Origin: Streptomyces massasporeus | GTDB taxonomy: Bacteria; Actinomycetota; Actinomycetes; Streptomycetales; Streptomycetaceae | Reading direction: 5' to 3' | NCBI RefSeq assembly: GCF_014648995.1 | Contig: NZ_BMSE01000001.1 | Span: 558,001-622,000, forward strand | Length of the DNA: 64,000 nt | Part shown: piece by piece, positions 18,487-26,560 of the stretch | How positions within the stretch are numbered: position 1 is the first letter of the stretch | Layout: each line of letters opens with the position of its first letter | Notes under the pieces: model-generated | Databases searched by the model: none | Seen by the model: only the letters and a program-made list of their open reading frames with translations | Told to the model about the DNA's origin: nothing | Position numbers and translations under genes: made by a program

Positions 18487-18869
18487 TCGCGCTGCGTTGC
18501 CTGGTGGCCCTGTCCGGGTGGATCGCCCTCGCCGCGACCGGGCTCCCGGAGACGTCGCCCGCACGGCTGGTGGTCACCTCCCTCTTCCTCCTCGTCTGCC
18601 CGGGGCTGGCCGCCGTGCTCCTGTGGGCCGGAGAGTCGCTCACGCGCGGGACGGCTGGGGCGGCCCGCTTGCTGGAAGGCGCCCTCCTGGCCGGAGCCGT
18701 CAGTCTGTCCCTGACGGCGCTGGTGGCCGAGGCGCTGTTCCTGACGCACACGTTCACCCTCACCCGAGCCGTTCTGATCCTGGCGGTTGTCTGCTCCGCT
18801 CTGGTGCTGGCATCGAGCCTCCGCGGCGAAGGCCGCCGTGCGCACCGGGTGGCGGCCGGCAAGGACTGA
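18483..18869 (+). CDS. Small membrane protein of unknown function
   Basis: Protein of 128 residues with four likely transmembrane helices (about residues 3-20, 28-48, 63-83 and 93-111) and a short basic C-terminal tail. I do not recognise a family. The start ATG overlaps the preceding stop codon (ATGA), so it is translated together with the glycosyltransferase-like protein and may be its small partner subunit in the membrane. The next gene is separated by 120 bases that contain motif copy 3, so this is the end of the transcription unit. Confidence 0.7.
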   Translation: MIALRCLVALSGWIALAATGLPETSPARLVVTSLFLLVCPGLAAVLLWAGESLTRGTAGAARLLEGALLAGAVSLSLTALVAEALFLTHTFTLTRAVLILAVVCSALVLASSLRGEGRRAHRVAAGKD

Positions 18870-18920
18870 GAACCCCGGAACGAGGCCCATTGACTAATGG
18901 TGCATGACGGATATTGTGTA

Positions 18921-18942
18921 TCTATACATTGTAAACGTACAG
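18921..18942 (+). promoter_or_regulatory. Shared locus motif, copy 3 (upstream of flippase gene)
   Basis: TATACATTGTAAACGTACAG at 18923-18942 matches copies 1 and 2 at 14 of 20 positions, with paired changes CC to TT and A to G. It ends 47 bases before the GTG start of the flippase fusion gene, again in an AT-rich island. Confidence 0.6.
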
Positions 18943-18989
18943 CTGAGTGTTCAGCCCGCGCGGGCGATCACGGGGATTGAGGAGACACC

Positions 18990-21620
18990 GTGCATGCGCC
19001 ACAGGGACTGCCGCCGCCCGAGGCGACGCGGGAGGTGACCGCCCCTTCCCCCCGGAACGCCGGACGTTCCTTCACCGCAGCGGCACGGACGAAGTGCGCG
19101 GCGGCCCTGCCCCGCGAGCCGCTGCTGCGCAACGGCCACGTCCTGGCCCTCAGTTCCATCGTCAACGCCGCACTCGGAGCGGTCTTCTGGGTGTGTGCGA
19201 CCCAGTGGTACGACGACAAGACGGTGGGGCTCAACTACGCGACCGTCTCCGCCGCCACGCTGTTGTCCACGGTCGGGCAGCTCAACCTGTCCGACTTCCT
19301 GGTGCGTTTCGTGCCCTCCGCCGGGCGGCACACCCGTCGGCTCGTGCTCGCCTGCTACTGCGCCGGCATCACGTTCAGCGTCCTCGTCTCCGTGGGATTC
19401 CTGCTGCTGGTGCCCCGGATCGCACCCGACCTCGGCTTTCTGCTGCACCCGGTGACCGGCGCCTTCTTCGTGGCGTACACCGCCGGTTACGCCATCTTCT
19501 CCCTCCAGGACGGCGCCCTCACCGGGGTGCGGCGCCCCGGCTGGGTGGTGGCGGAGAACGTCATATTCGCCGCCGTGAAGATCCTTCTGCTGGCCGTGGG
19601 AGCCGCGCTGACGCTCTTCGCGGGGATTCTGTTGTCGTGGGCTGGGGCCCTCATCGTGGCTCTCCTCGTGGCCAACATGTATCTGCTGCGACGCGCTGTG
19701 CCCCGCCACGAACGGGAAGCGCCGGAGGCGAAGCGCCCGCGCCGCATGGTGGGATACGCGACCGCCGACTACCTCGGCTCACTGTTCCGGATGGCCGCCT
19801 ACAGCTTGGTCCCCCTGCTGGTGCTGAACACACTGGGCCCGGCCCAGAGCGCCCACTACTCCCTCGCCTGGATCATCGGCTACGTCCCTTACCTGCTGGC
19901 GACCAACATGGGCAGCTCGCTCATGGTGGAGGCCGCCCACGCCCCAGGGCAGCTGGCGGCACACGCGTTCCGCGTGCTCCGGCACTCGGCACTGCTGATG
20001 GCGGCGTGCGCGGTGGTCATCATCGTCATCGCGCCGGAGCTCCTGGCCTTCTTCGGGCCCGAGTACGCCGAAGACGGCACGACGCTGCTGCGACTGCTGG
20101 CGCTGTCGGCGATACCGAACCTCGTCATGAGCCTGGCCGTCGACGTGGCGCGCATGCGGCGGCGGCTGCGGATGGTCGTCGGAGTGCAGCTGGCCCTGTG
20201 CTTCCTGGTACTGGGCCTGGCCGAAGTCCTTCTGCCTCGGCTCGGGCCGGCCGGCGGAGGGGCTGCCTGGCTGGTGGCACAGTCCCTGATCGCCGTCTGC
20301 CTCCTCATCCGGCGGAAGCGGTGGCTGCCGCCGACGTCACCGGCGGGAACCACCGGCCGGCACCCCACCCCGCAGACACCGTCCGAACCCGATCCGGTCG
20401 ACACCCCCGAGCACCGGGAGGCGAACGACCTCGGCCCGGCGGCCGTACGCCAGGCTCGCACAAGGAGAAGCGCCATGGCCCGTACAGAGATTTCCGTGGT
20501 GATCTGTGTGTACACCGAAGACCGCTGGGAGGACATCCTCGCCGCCGTAAAGTCGGTGCGGGCGCAGACCCGGCCGGCCCTTGAGCTCCTGCTGGTCGTC
20601 GACCACAATCCCGCACTGCTCTCCCGGCTGGAGTCCGAGTACCGGAACCACGACAGGGCCGGCCCGGGACCCTCCGTCCGCATACTCGCCAACGCCGGCC
20701 CACAAGGTCTGTCGGCGGGACGCAACACCGGTATTGCCGCTGCCGAGGGCACGGTCATCGCCTTCCTGGACGACGACGCCGTGGCAGAACCGGACTGGCT
20801 GCTCCACATGGCGTCGGCGTACTCCGACCCCCACGTCATGGCGGTGGGCGGGCGCACGGTCCCGGCGTGGGCCTCCGGGCACCGACCCGTCTGGTTCCCG
20901 GAGGAATTCGACTGGATCGTCGGATGCGCCTACAAGGGTCTGCCCACAGGCCGGACACCCGTCCGCAACGTACTGGGCGGGAACTCCTCCTTCCGAAGGA
21001 CGGCGTTCGACGCGGTGGGTGGTTTCGCCATCGGGATCGGCCGGGACGGCGACAAACGCCCGCTGGGCTGTGAGGAGACCGAACTCTGCATCCGGCTCAC
21101 CCGGGCCCTGCCCGACGCCGTACTGCTGATCGACGACCGTGCCGTCATCCATCACAAGGTCCCGGCCGTGCGGGAACGCTTCCGCTACTTCCGCCGCCGG
21201 GCCTACGCCGAGGGCCTGTCGAAGGCCCGGGTCACACACCACGTGGGCGTCGGCAAGGGGCTGGAGACCGAACGCCACTACACGACACGCGTGCTGCCCG
21301 CCGGGATCTCTCGTGGACTCGGCGACGCGGTGCGGGGGCGGCGGGGCGGGGCGGGGCGCGCCGGGGCCGTCGTGACCGGAGTCCTTCTCGCGGCAGCGGG
21401 ATACGCCGTCGGCACCTTCCGTGCACGCAAGGACAGTTCCCCGGACTGGGTCGTCCAGGCACCGTCCGGGGCAGCGCTGGGCACAGCGGCGGAATCGCCC
21501 CCCGGCATCACCCCGGCCGCCCGGAGAACGGCCACCGGGCCCGACGACAGTTTCCTGGTCGGCGCCGACCCTGCCACGACTCCGTCCGGGTACGGCCCTG
21601 CCACGATGAGAAGGACATGA
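18990..21620 (+). CDS. Fusion of polysaccharide flippase (Wzx/MATE-like) and GT2 glycosyltransferase
   Basis: One uninterrupted frame of 876 residues. Residues about 45-445 are a flippase of the polysaccharide-export type with 12 or so helices (ATQWYDDKTVGLNYATVSAATLL, SAHYSLAWIIGYVPYLLATN). A polar linker follows, and residues 496 to about 800 are a GT2 glycosyltransferase with EISVVICVYTEDRW, LLLVVDHNP, SAGRNTGIAAAEG, the metal motif FLDDDA and the catalytic-type CEETELCIRL. One further hydrophobic segment lies near residue 800. Start GTG 18990 follows GAGGAG by five bases. A strong internal ribosome binding site and ATG at 20462-20477 could also yield the glycosyltransferase alone. It would export the repeat unit and act in its assembly. 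Confidence 0.85.
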   Translation: MHAPQGLPPPEATREVTAPSPRNAGRSFTAAARTKCAAALPREPLLRNGHVLALSSIVNAALGAVFWVCATQWYDDKTVGLNYATVSAATLLSTVGQLNLSDFLVRFVPSAGRHTRRLVLACYCAGITFSVLVSVGFLLLVPRIAPDLGFLLHPVTGAFFVAYTAGYAIFSLQDGALTGVRRPGWVVAENVIFAAVKILLLAVGAALTLFAGILLSWAGALIVALLVANMYLLRRAVPRHEREAPEAKRPRRMVGYATADYLGSLFRMAAYSLVPLLVLNTLGPAQSAHYSLAWIIGYVPYLLATNMGSSLMVEAAHAPGQLAAHAFRVLRHSALLMAACAVVIIVIAPELLAFFGPEYAEDGTTLLRLLALSAIPNLVMSLAVDVARMRRRLRMVVGVQLALCFLVLGLAEVLLPRLGPAGGGAAWLVAQSLIAVCLLIRRKRWLPPTSPAGTTGRHPTPQTPSEPDPVDTPEHREANDLGPAAVRQARTRRSAMARTEISVVICVYTEDRWEDILAAVKSVRAQTRPALELLLVVDHNPALLSRLESEYRNHDRAGPGPSVRILANAGPQGLSAGRNTGIAAAEGTVIAFLDDDAVAEPDWLLHMASAYSDPHVMAVGGRTVPAWASGHRPVWFPEEFDWIVGCAYKGLPTGRTPVRNVLGGNSSFRRTAFDAVGGFAIGIGRDGDKRPLGCEETELCIRLTRALPDAVLLIDDRAVIHHKVPAVRERFRYFRRRAYAEGLSKARVTHHVGVGKGLETERHYTTRVLPAGISRGLGDAVRGRRGGAGRAGAVVTGVLLAAAGYAVGTFRARKDSSPDWVVQAPSGAALGTAAESPPGITPAARRTATGPDDSFLVGADPATTPSGYGPATMRRT
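20462..20477 (+). promoter_or_regulatory. Internal ribosome binding site and start codon inside flippase-GT frame
   Basis: AAGGAGA at 20462-20468 lies seven bases before ATG 20475, in frame with the long gene and precisely at the start of the glycosyltransferase domain. No stop codon separates the two halves, so the glycosyltransferase may be made both as part of the fusion and as a separate 381-residue protein. Confidence 0.5.
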
Positions 21621-21623
21621 GTC

Positions 21624-22736
21624 ATGAACATCGACGTGTGCCGACCGGACGACCTGAGGGCAGCCGACCTTGCAGCCTGGACGGCCATACAGCGTGCCGC
21701 ACCGCACCACGGCTCGTCGCAGATGGCGAACGCCTTCCTCTCCCCCGAATTCACCATGGCGGTGAGCCACTGGAGGCGAGATGTGCGGATCGCCGTCCTG
21801 CGTGAGGGCGGCCGCCACAGCGAGCCTGTGGGGTACTTCCCCTATCAGCGCACGGCGACGGGTGTAGGACGCGCCATAGGACTCGGCCTGTCCGACTGCC
21901 AGGGGCTCGTGCACCGGCCCGGTTTCCGCTGGGACGCCCGGGAGCTGCTGGCCGGTTGTGGCCTCGCCATCTGGGAGTTCGACCACCTGGCCGAGGGACA
22001 GTCGGCGTTCGAGCAGGCCGACTCCGAATCCTTCCCGTCCCCGGTGATGGATGTGGGGGACGGCTGGGACGCCTATATCGCCCAGCTCAGGCAGCGATCG
22101 GCGCGAGGAACCCGCACCAAACTGGCTCAGGAGCGCAAGCTCGCCCTGGCAGCGGGAGAAGTGCGTTACGTGCACGACGAGCGCGACCCCGCGGCGCTGC
22201 GCACACTGATGGAGTGGAAGTCCGCGCAGTACCGCAGGACCGGCCGCAGCGACCGCTTCGCGCACCCATGGATCACCGGGTTGGTGGAGGAGCTGTTCCA
22301 CACCCGCACCGAGTCCTTCTCGGGGCTGCTCTCCGTCCTCTACGCGGGCGGTCGCCCGGTCGCGGCCCACTTCGGGCTGCGGACGGAGCACCTCCTGGCC
22401 TGCTGGTTCCCGGCCTACGATCCGGCCGTCTCGAAGTTCTCCCCCGGTGTCATGCTGCATCTGCGCATGGCCCGGGGAGCGGCCGAGGACGGGGTCGCCT
22501 ATCTCGACCTGGGCAGAGGCCAGAGGCAGCACAAGGACTTCCTGAAGACGCGCGAGCTCTCCGTTTCGGAGGGCTGGGTGACCCGGCGGCATCCAGTCGC
22601 CCTTGCCCACCAAGCGCGCCGGGCCCCCGCCCGGGCACTGCGCAACACCGTCGTCTCACGACCGGAGCTGCGCAGGCCCGCCGACCGTCTGCTGAAGAGT
22701 GTGGGGAGGTTCCGCACATGGAGGAGCGCGTCGTGA
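21624..22736 (+). CDS. CelD/BcsL-type GNAT acyltransferase
   Basis: Protein of 370 residues of the GNAT-like acetyltransferase group (PF13480 type) found in cellulose and exopolysaccharide clusters. The first half carries AWTAIQRAAPHHGSSQMANAFLSPEFTMAV; the second half holds the acyltransferase fold with RALRTLMEWKSAQYRRTG-like helices, PVAAHFGLRTEHLLACWFPAYDPAVSKFSPG and YLDLGRGQRQHKDFLKT, which are the best conserved stretches of the family. It probably transfers an acyl or acetyl group to a sugar precursor. ATG 21624 is three bases after the preceding stop, and the stop overlaps the deacetylase start, so it belongs to the flippase transcription unit. Confidence 0.8.
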   Translation: MNIDVCRPDDLRAADLAAWTAIQRAAPHHGSSQMANAFLSPEFTMAVSHWRRDVRIAVLREGGRHSEPVGYFPYQRTATGVGRAIGLGLSDCQGLVHRPGFRWDARELLAGCGLAIWEFDHLAEGQSAFEQADSESFPSPVMDVGDGWDAYIAQLRQRSARGTRTKLAQERKLALAAGEVRYVHDERDPAALRTLMEWKSAQYRRTGRSDRFAHPWITGLVEELFHTRTESFSGLLSVLYAGGRPVAAHFGLRTEHLLACWFPAYDPAVSKFSPGVMLHLRMARGAAEDGVAYLDLGRGQRQHKDFLKTRELSVSEGWVTRRHPVALAHQARRAPARALRNTVVSRPELRRPADRLLKSVGRFRTWRSAS

Positions 22737-23545
22737 GCTCGGGGATGCATCGCCCCGTACCCATCCTCATGTACCACGCGGTGACACACTCGCCCGCGCC
22801 GGCGATTCGCGCCTTGTCCGTCTCGCCCGATGCGTTCGCCGATCACATGCGGCTGCTCGACGAACGGGGGTTCACTCCGGTCACCACGGCTCGGCTGGGT
22901 GCGGCCTGGCGCGGCGGACCACCCCTCCCGCCACGCCCTGTACTGATCACGTTCGACGACGGGTACCGGGGGGTGCACGACCACGTCCTCCCCATCCTGC
23001 GCGAACTGGGATTCACGGCGACCGTCTTCGTCACCACAGGGTGGCTCAGGGGCCCGAACGAGATCGACGGGGCCGCCCTGGACACCATGCTCGACTGGGA
23101 GGAAGTCCGTGAACTCGCCGCGCAGGGGACGGAGATCGGCGGGCACAGTCACAGCCACCCGCAGCTGGATCAGTTGTCGGCGGGCGAGCTGTGCTACGAG
23201 GTGGAGTACTGCAAGGAGATCATCGCCGAGCGGCTCGGCTCCGCCCCTGCCTCCTTCGCCTACCCGTACGGCTACTCCAACCGCCGGGTACGGCAGGCGG
23301 TGCGCGCGGCCGGCTTCGCCCAGTCCGTGGCAGTGGGCAACGAACTGGCCGAACCACGGCAGAGCCCCTTCGCGCTGCGGCGGGTGACAGTGCGGCGCAG
23401 CACCGACCTCGAGGAGTTCGCCAGGCTGGCGGAGGGACGAGCCGTGCGGCTCAACTTCGCGGCCGACCGGGCTTTGACGAAGGGGCACGCCATCGTCCGC
23501 GGATCCCGCCGGCTCTTGCGGAAAGCTGCGGGGGCAGGCCTCTGA
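22733..23545 (+). CDS. Polysaccharide deacetylase (NodB-homology, CE4)
   Basis: Protein of 270 residues with the NodB motifs in order: VLITFDDGY (metal-binding Asp pair), GGHSHSHPQL (His-x-x-x-His metal ligands), FAYPYGYSN, and the C-terminal region ALRRVTVRR. There is no clear signal peptide, so it either acts in the cytoplasm on precursors or has an unrecognised export route. GTG 22733 overlaps the preceding TGA and follows GGAGGAG; an in-frame ATG at 22718 with GGGGAGG is an alternative adding five residues. Deacetylation of N-acetylhexosamine residues is the usual function. It pairs with the acyltransferase upstream and the hydrolase downstream. Confidence 0.88.
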   Translation: MSSGMHRPVPILMYHAVTHSPAPAIRALSVSPDAFADHMRLLDERGFTPVTTARLGAAWRGGPPLPPRPVLITFDDGYRGVHDHVLPILRELGFTATVFVTTGWLRGPNEIDGAALDTMLDWEEVRELAAQGTEIGGHSHSHPQLDQLSAGELCYEVEYCKEIIAERLGSAPASFAYPYGYSNRRVRQAVRAAGFAQSVAVGNELAEPRQSPFALRRVTVRRSTDLEEFARLAEGRAVRLNFAADRALTKGHAIVRGSRRLLRKAAGAGL

Positions 23546-23546
23546 G

Positions 23547-24902
23547 ATGGCGAGGCCGCGGGAGAGCTCGCGATCCGGGTGGCGGCGCGGAGCCAAGTCC
23601 AGCACGGTGGCCGCCGCAGCCCTCGCTGTCTGTCTGACCCTGGGGGCATGCACAGGGGGCGACGGCGGAGGGGCCGCCCCGCCCTCGCCTTCGCTCGGCT
23701 GGGGCCTGACGCACACGCAGTACAGCGCCGAGAACGGTGAACCGGCAGCGGTGGAGACGGCGCGGCAGGCTCTCTCCAGCCGATCACTCCCCCAGACGCA
23801 GCACATCATGGGTTGGGGCGCCGACAACCCCGAACCGGCCCCGGGCCGCTACGACTTCGCCACACTCGACGCCCGCATCGACCTCATCAGGAGGACCGGC
23901 GGAACGCCTGTCATCACCCTGTGCTGCGCGCCGGACTGGATGAAGGGCGGCAGGCCGGGCGACACGGACTGGTCTCGCGACGCTCTGGAAACCGCCCCGA
24001 GCCCGGAGCACTTCGACGATTTCGCCGCACTCGCCGCCACGGTCGCGAAACGCTATCCGGACGTCCGGCACTTCATCGTGTGGAACGAGTTCAAAGGGTT
24101 CTTCGACGAGGCGAAGAAGCGCTGGAACTACGAGGGCTACACCGACCTCTACAACAGAGTCTTCCGGACTCTGAAGAGGGTCAACAAGGAGAATTGGGTG
24201 GGCGGCCCCTATCTGAACATGGACAGTTTCGGCCCGGGCCGTACGACCTACGCATCACCTCTCCGGGGGCCGTGGGGCAGCGTCGACCGGCGCGTCCTCG
24301 ACGCGTTCGACTACTGGAACACGCACAAGGCCGGGGCGGACTTCGTCGTCGTCGACGGCTCCAGCTACACCCACGACGACGAATTGCTGCCGGACCGGTT
24401 CCGAGCGGTGGACAAGTTCACGGCCGTCGGCCAATGGGTACGGGGGCGTACCTCGGCGCCTCTGTGGTGGGCCGAGTACTACGTCGAGCCGGGAGCGGAC
24501 GGCGATCACGACCGCTGGAGTGAGCCGCTCCGAGTGGCCGTACAGGCGGCCGGAATGATCGCCATGGTCGAGGGCGGCGCGACCACCGGCTTCTACTGGA
24601 ACCCGCAAAAACGCGGGGCACCGTGTGCGGGCTGCCTGTGGCGCAGCACCGAACTCACCGACGGCACGGGCGGCGAGGCCCTGCCGATGCTGGAGCTGCT
24701 GCGTCGTTTCGACACCGAGTTTCCGCCCGACACGCGCTATCGCACGGTCGACGTGACGGGAAGCGAGGCACCGCGGGTGCGGGTGCTCGGCGATGACGAA
24801 GCCACTCTCGCCGTCAACACACTGGACCGGGCCGTTCGGGTGGAGATCGACGGCCGGGCCGTCGATCTGGGCAAGTATCAGGTGCTGTGGCTGTGGCACT
24901 GA
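23547..24902 (+). CDS. Secreted GH39-like glycoside hydrolase lipoprotein
   Basis: Protein of 451 residues with a basic N-terminus, hydrophobic segment and lipobox LTLGAC, so it is anchored outside the membrane. The remainder is a (beta/alpha)8 hydrolase of clan GH-A, related to family 39: the acid/base is Glu181 in FIVWNEF and the nucleophile Glu310 in WWAEYY. A small C-terminal beta domain ends with VLWLWH. Clan GH-A lipoproteins in biofilm loci, such as PslG of Pseudomonas, trim or release the polymer, and I infer a similar task here. It starts one base after the deacetylase stop and closes the flippase transcription unit. Confidence 0.83.
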   Translation: MARPRESSRSGWRRGAKSSTVAAAALAVCLTLGACTGGDGGGAAPPSPSLGWGLTHTQYSAENGEPAAVETARQALSSRSLPQTQHIMGWGADNPEPAPGRYDFATLDARIDLIRRTGGTPVITLCCAPDWMKGGRPGDTDWSRDALETAPSPEHFDDFAALAATVAKRYPDVRHFIVWNEFKGFFDEAKKRWNYEGYTDLYNRVFRTLKRVNKENWVGGPYLNMDSFGPGRTTYASPLRGPWGSVDRRVLDAFDYWNTHKAGADFVVVDGSSYTHDDELLPDRFRAVDKFTAVGQWVRGRTSAPLWWAEYYVEPGADGDHDRWSEPLRVAVQAAGMIAMVEGGATTGFYWNPQKRGAPCAGCLWRSTELTDGTGGEALPMLELLRRFDTEFPPDTRYRTVDVTGSEAPRVRVLGDDEATLAVNTLDRAVRVEIDGRAVDLGKYQVLWLWH

Positions 24903-24910
24903 AGTTTAGG

Positions 24911-24931
24911 ACGTACATTGACGTCGTACTC
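24911..24931 (+). promoter_or_regulatory. Shared locus motif, copy 4 (upstream of tetR)
   Basis: TACATTGACGTCGTAC at 24914-24929 fits the consensus TACAYYG-N4-YRTAY shared with the other three copies, although the N4 core differs. It lies 57 bases before the TetR start. This suggests that the TetR protein regulates itself and the polysaccharide units. Confidence 0.45.
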
Positions 24932-24986
24932 GCTCAGCGTCCTGCCAATGGCCGGCCCATTGGTGTTGTCAGCTCGGGAGGCATCC

Positions 24987-25715
24987 ATGGCGCAAAGGAA
25001 CGGGCGCAGTCCTGCCCGCCGCGCCAGCGACCGCGGCCGTTACGGCCGGCTGAGCAGGGAACGGGTGCTGGCCACCGCGCTGGAGCTGGTCGACCGTGAG
25101 GGCCTCTCCGCCCTGAGCATGCGCCGTCTCGGCACCGAGCTCGGCGTGGAGGCCATGGCGCTCTACCGGTACGCGGCGAGCAAGGACTCCCTGCTGGACG
25201 GGCTGGTGGAGGCCCTGTACCTGGAGCTGGAGGAGCGGCTGGCCGCCGACGGCGACGAGGACCCCGACTGGCGGGCCGGGCTGCACCGGATCGCCCGGGC
25301 GACCTACGCCGTGTGCCTGACGCATCCGCAGGCGGTGCCGCTGCTCGCCACGCGTCTGCTGGCGGTCCCGCTGGCCCGCAGGCCCGCCGCGGTCCTGCGG
25401 GATCACGAAAGGGTGCTGACCCTGCTGCGGGATGCCGGTTTCGACGAGTCGACCGTGGCCGACATGTTCCGCGCCTTCACGGCATGGCTGCTGGGCTATG
25501 TGTCCGTGGAACTCCGCCCGACGGTGGACAACCCGGACGAGACCGACCCGGCCTTCCGTCTCGGACTGCACCGGCTGTCCGCGAAGGAGCTGCCGACGCT
25601 GCGGGAGACGGCCGCCGCTTTGGCCGAGCAGGGCGGTCCGGAGGGCCTCGCGGCCGGTCTTGACGCCCTGCTCGACAGCTTCACGCGCGGCTCCGCCTCC
25701 GCAGCATCCGGCTGA
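24987..25715 (+). CDS. TetR-family regulator, candidate regulator of the polysaccharide locus
   Basis: Protein of 242 residues. The helix-turn-helix is at about residues 20-68 (ALELVDREGLSALSMRRLGTELGVEAMALYRY), which is the form seen in TetR proteins with a tetracycline-repressor-like C-terminal ligand domain; the rest is helical with a polar tail. Start ATG 24987 has GGGAGGC at good distance. It lies 84 bases after the GH39-like gene on the same strand, and its promoter has motif copy 4. The gene's 3' end overlaps the convergent DUF427 gene by 35 bases. The inducing ligand is unknown. Confidence 0.85.
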   Translation: MAQRNGRSPARRASDRGRYGRLSRERVLATALELVDREGLSALSMRRLGTELGVEAMALYRYAASKDSLLDGLVEALYLELEERLAADGDEDPDWRAGLHRIARATYAVCLTHPQAVPLLATRLLAVPLARRPAAVLRDHERVLTLLRDAGFDESTVADMFRAFTAWLLGYVSVELRPTVDNPDETDPAFRLGLHRLSAKELPTLRETAAALAEQGGPEGLAAGLDALLDSFTRGSASAASG

Positions 25716-26505
25716 ACGGTGTGTCCGGCCGCTCCAGGCGCTCACCGTCCACCGTGATGTCGACGACCTCGTTGAAGAAGGCGACGCGCCCCTGGATCAC
25801 CGCCACCGCGGGCAGCGGCTCGGGGTAGGTCCACACGAGGTTGGGCGGCACGTCGGCCTCGCCGCGCCACGACCAGTAGGCGGCGGTGCCCTTGTAGGGG
25901 CATCCGGTGTGGTGGTCGGTGGCGTCGAACAGGTCGAGGCGGACGTCCTCCCGGGGGAAGTAGTAACGGGTGGGCAGGGAGGTCTCGAAGAGCAGGACCG
26001 GGGCGTGGCTGTCCGCGACGACCTGCCCGTCGATCTCGACCTGCACGTGGCGGCTGCTCGGCAGCGCGTCGACGCGTTTGTGCGGGTCACGGGGGTGGAT
26101 GAAGATCTCCTCGTCCTCCTCGTACCAGTGGTCGAGGCCCGTGTCGGTGCGCAGGAACCACTCGAAGGAGATGTGGCCGGCCAGGTCGTCGGCGGGGAAG
26201 GTCCAGGCCGCGTTCTCGCGCACCTCGCCCTCGGCGTCGAGGTCGTAGAAGACCCGGGAGCCGGTGTGGGCGCCCGTGGGCGGGCTCTTGGCCGGGCGGA
26301 GGAGGTCGGTGCGGACGTCCGCCCGGGGGAAGGCGTACTGCGGCACGGGCAGGTGGGGCTCCCAGACGAGCACCGGGTGCCGGCTGTCGACGACGGTGAC
26401 GTCGCCCTTGCGGCCGCGCACCCAGCGCTCGCTGGGCTCCCATGTGAGGCCTTCCGGGGTGGTTCGGATCGAGCGGGCGGCGGGGTGGGCCGGGTGGGTG
26501 GTCAT
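25681..26505 (-). CDS. Tandem DUF427 protein
   Basis: Protein of 274 residues containing two DUF427 domains. The first, about residues 45-125, has VVDSRHPVLVWEPHLPVPQYAFP and the second, about residues 150-250, has VVADSHAPVLLFETSLPTRYYFPREDV followed by CPYKGTAAYWSW and AFFNEVVDITVDG, the family hallmarks. The biochemical function is not known; such proteins are small, cytoplasmic and common in actinobacteria. ATG 26505 has AAGGAG upstream. It is the downstream neighbour of the aldo/keto reductase gene, 55 bases away, and may be co-transcribed with it. Confidence 0.85.
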   Translation of the reverse strand: MTTHPAHPAARSIRTTPEGLTWEPSERWVRGRKGDVTVVDSRHPVLVWEPHLPVPQYAFPRADVRTDLLRPAKSPPTGAHTGSRVFYDLDAEGEVRENAAWTFPADDLAGHISFEWFLRTDTGLDHWYEEDEEIFIHPRDPHKRVDALPSSRHVQVEIDGQVVADSHAPVLLFETSLPTRYYFPREDVRLDLFDATDHHTGCPYKGTAAYWSWRGEADVPPNLVWTYPEPLPAVAVIQGRVAFFNEVVDITVDGERLERPDTPFSRMLRRRSRA

Positions 26506-26560
26506 GGCCGGTGCTCCTTCCGGAGGTCCCGTTGCCTTTCCCCTCCACGGTCCCACGGTC

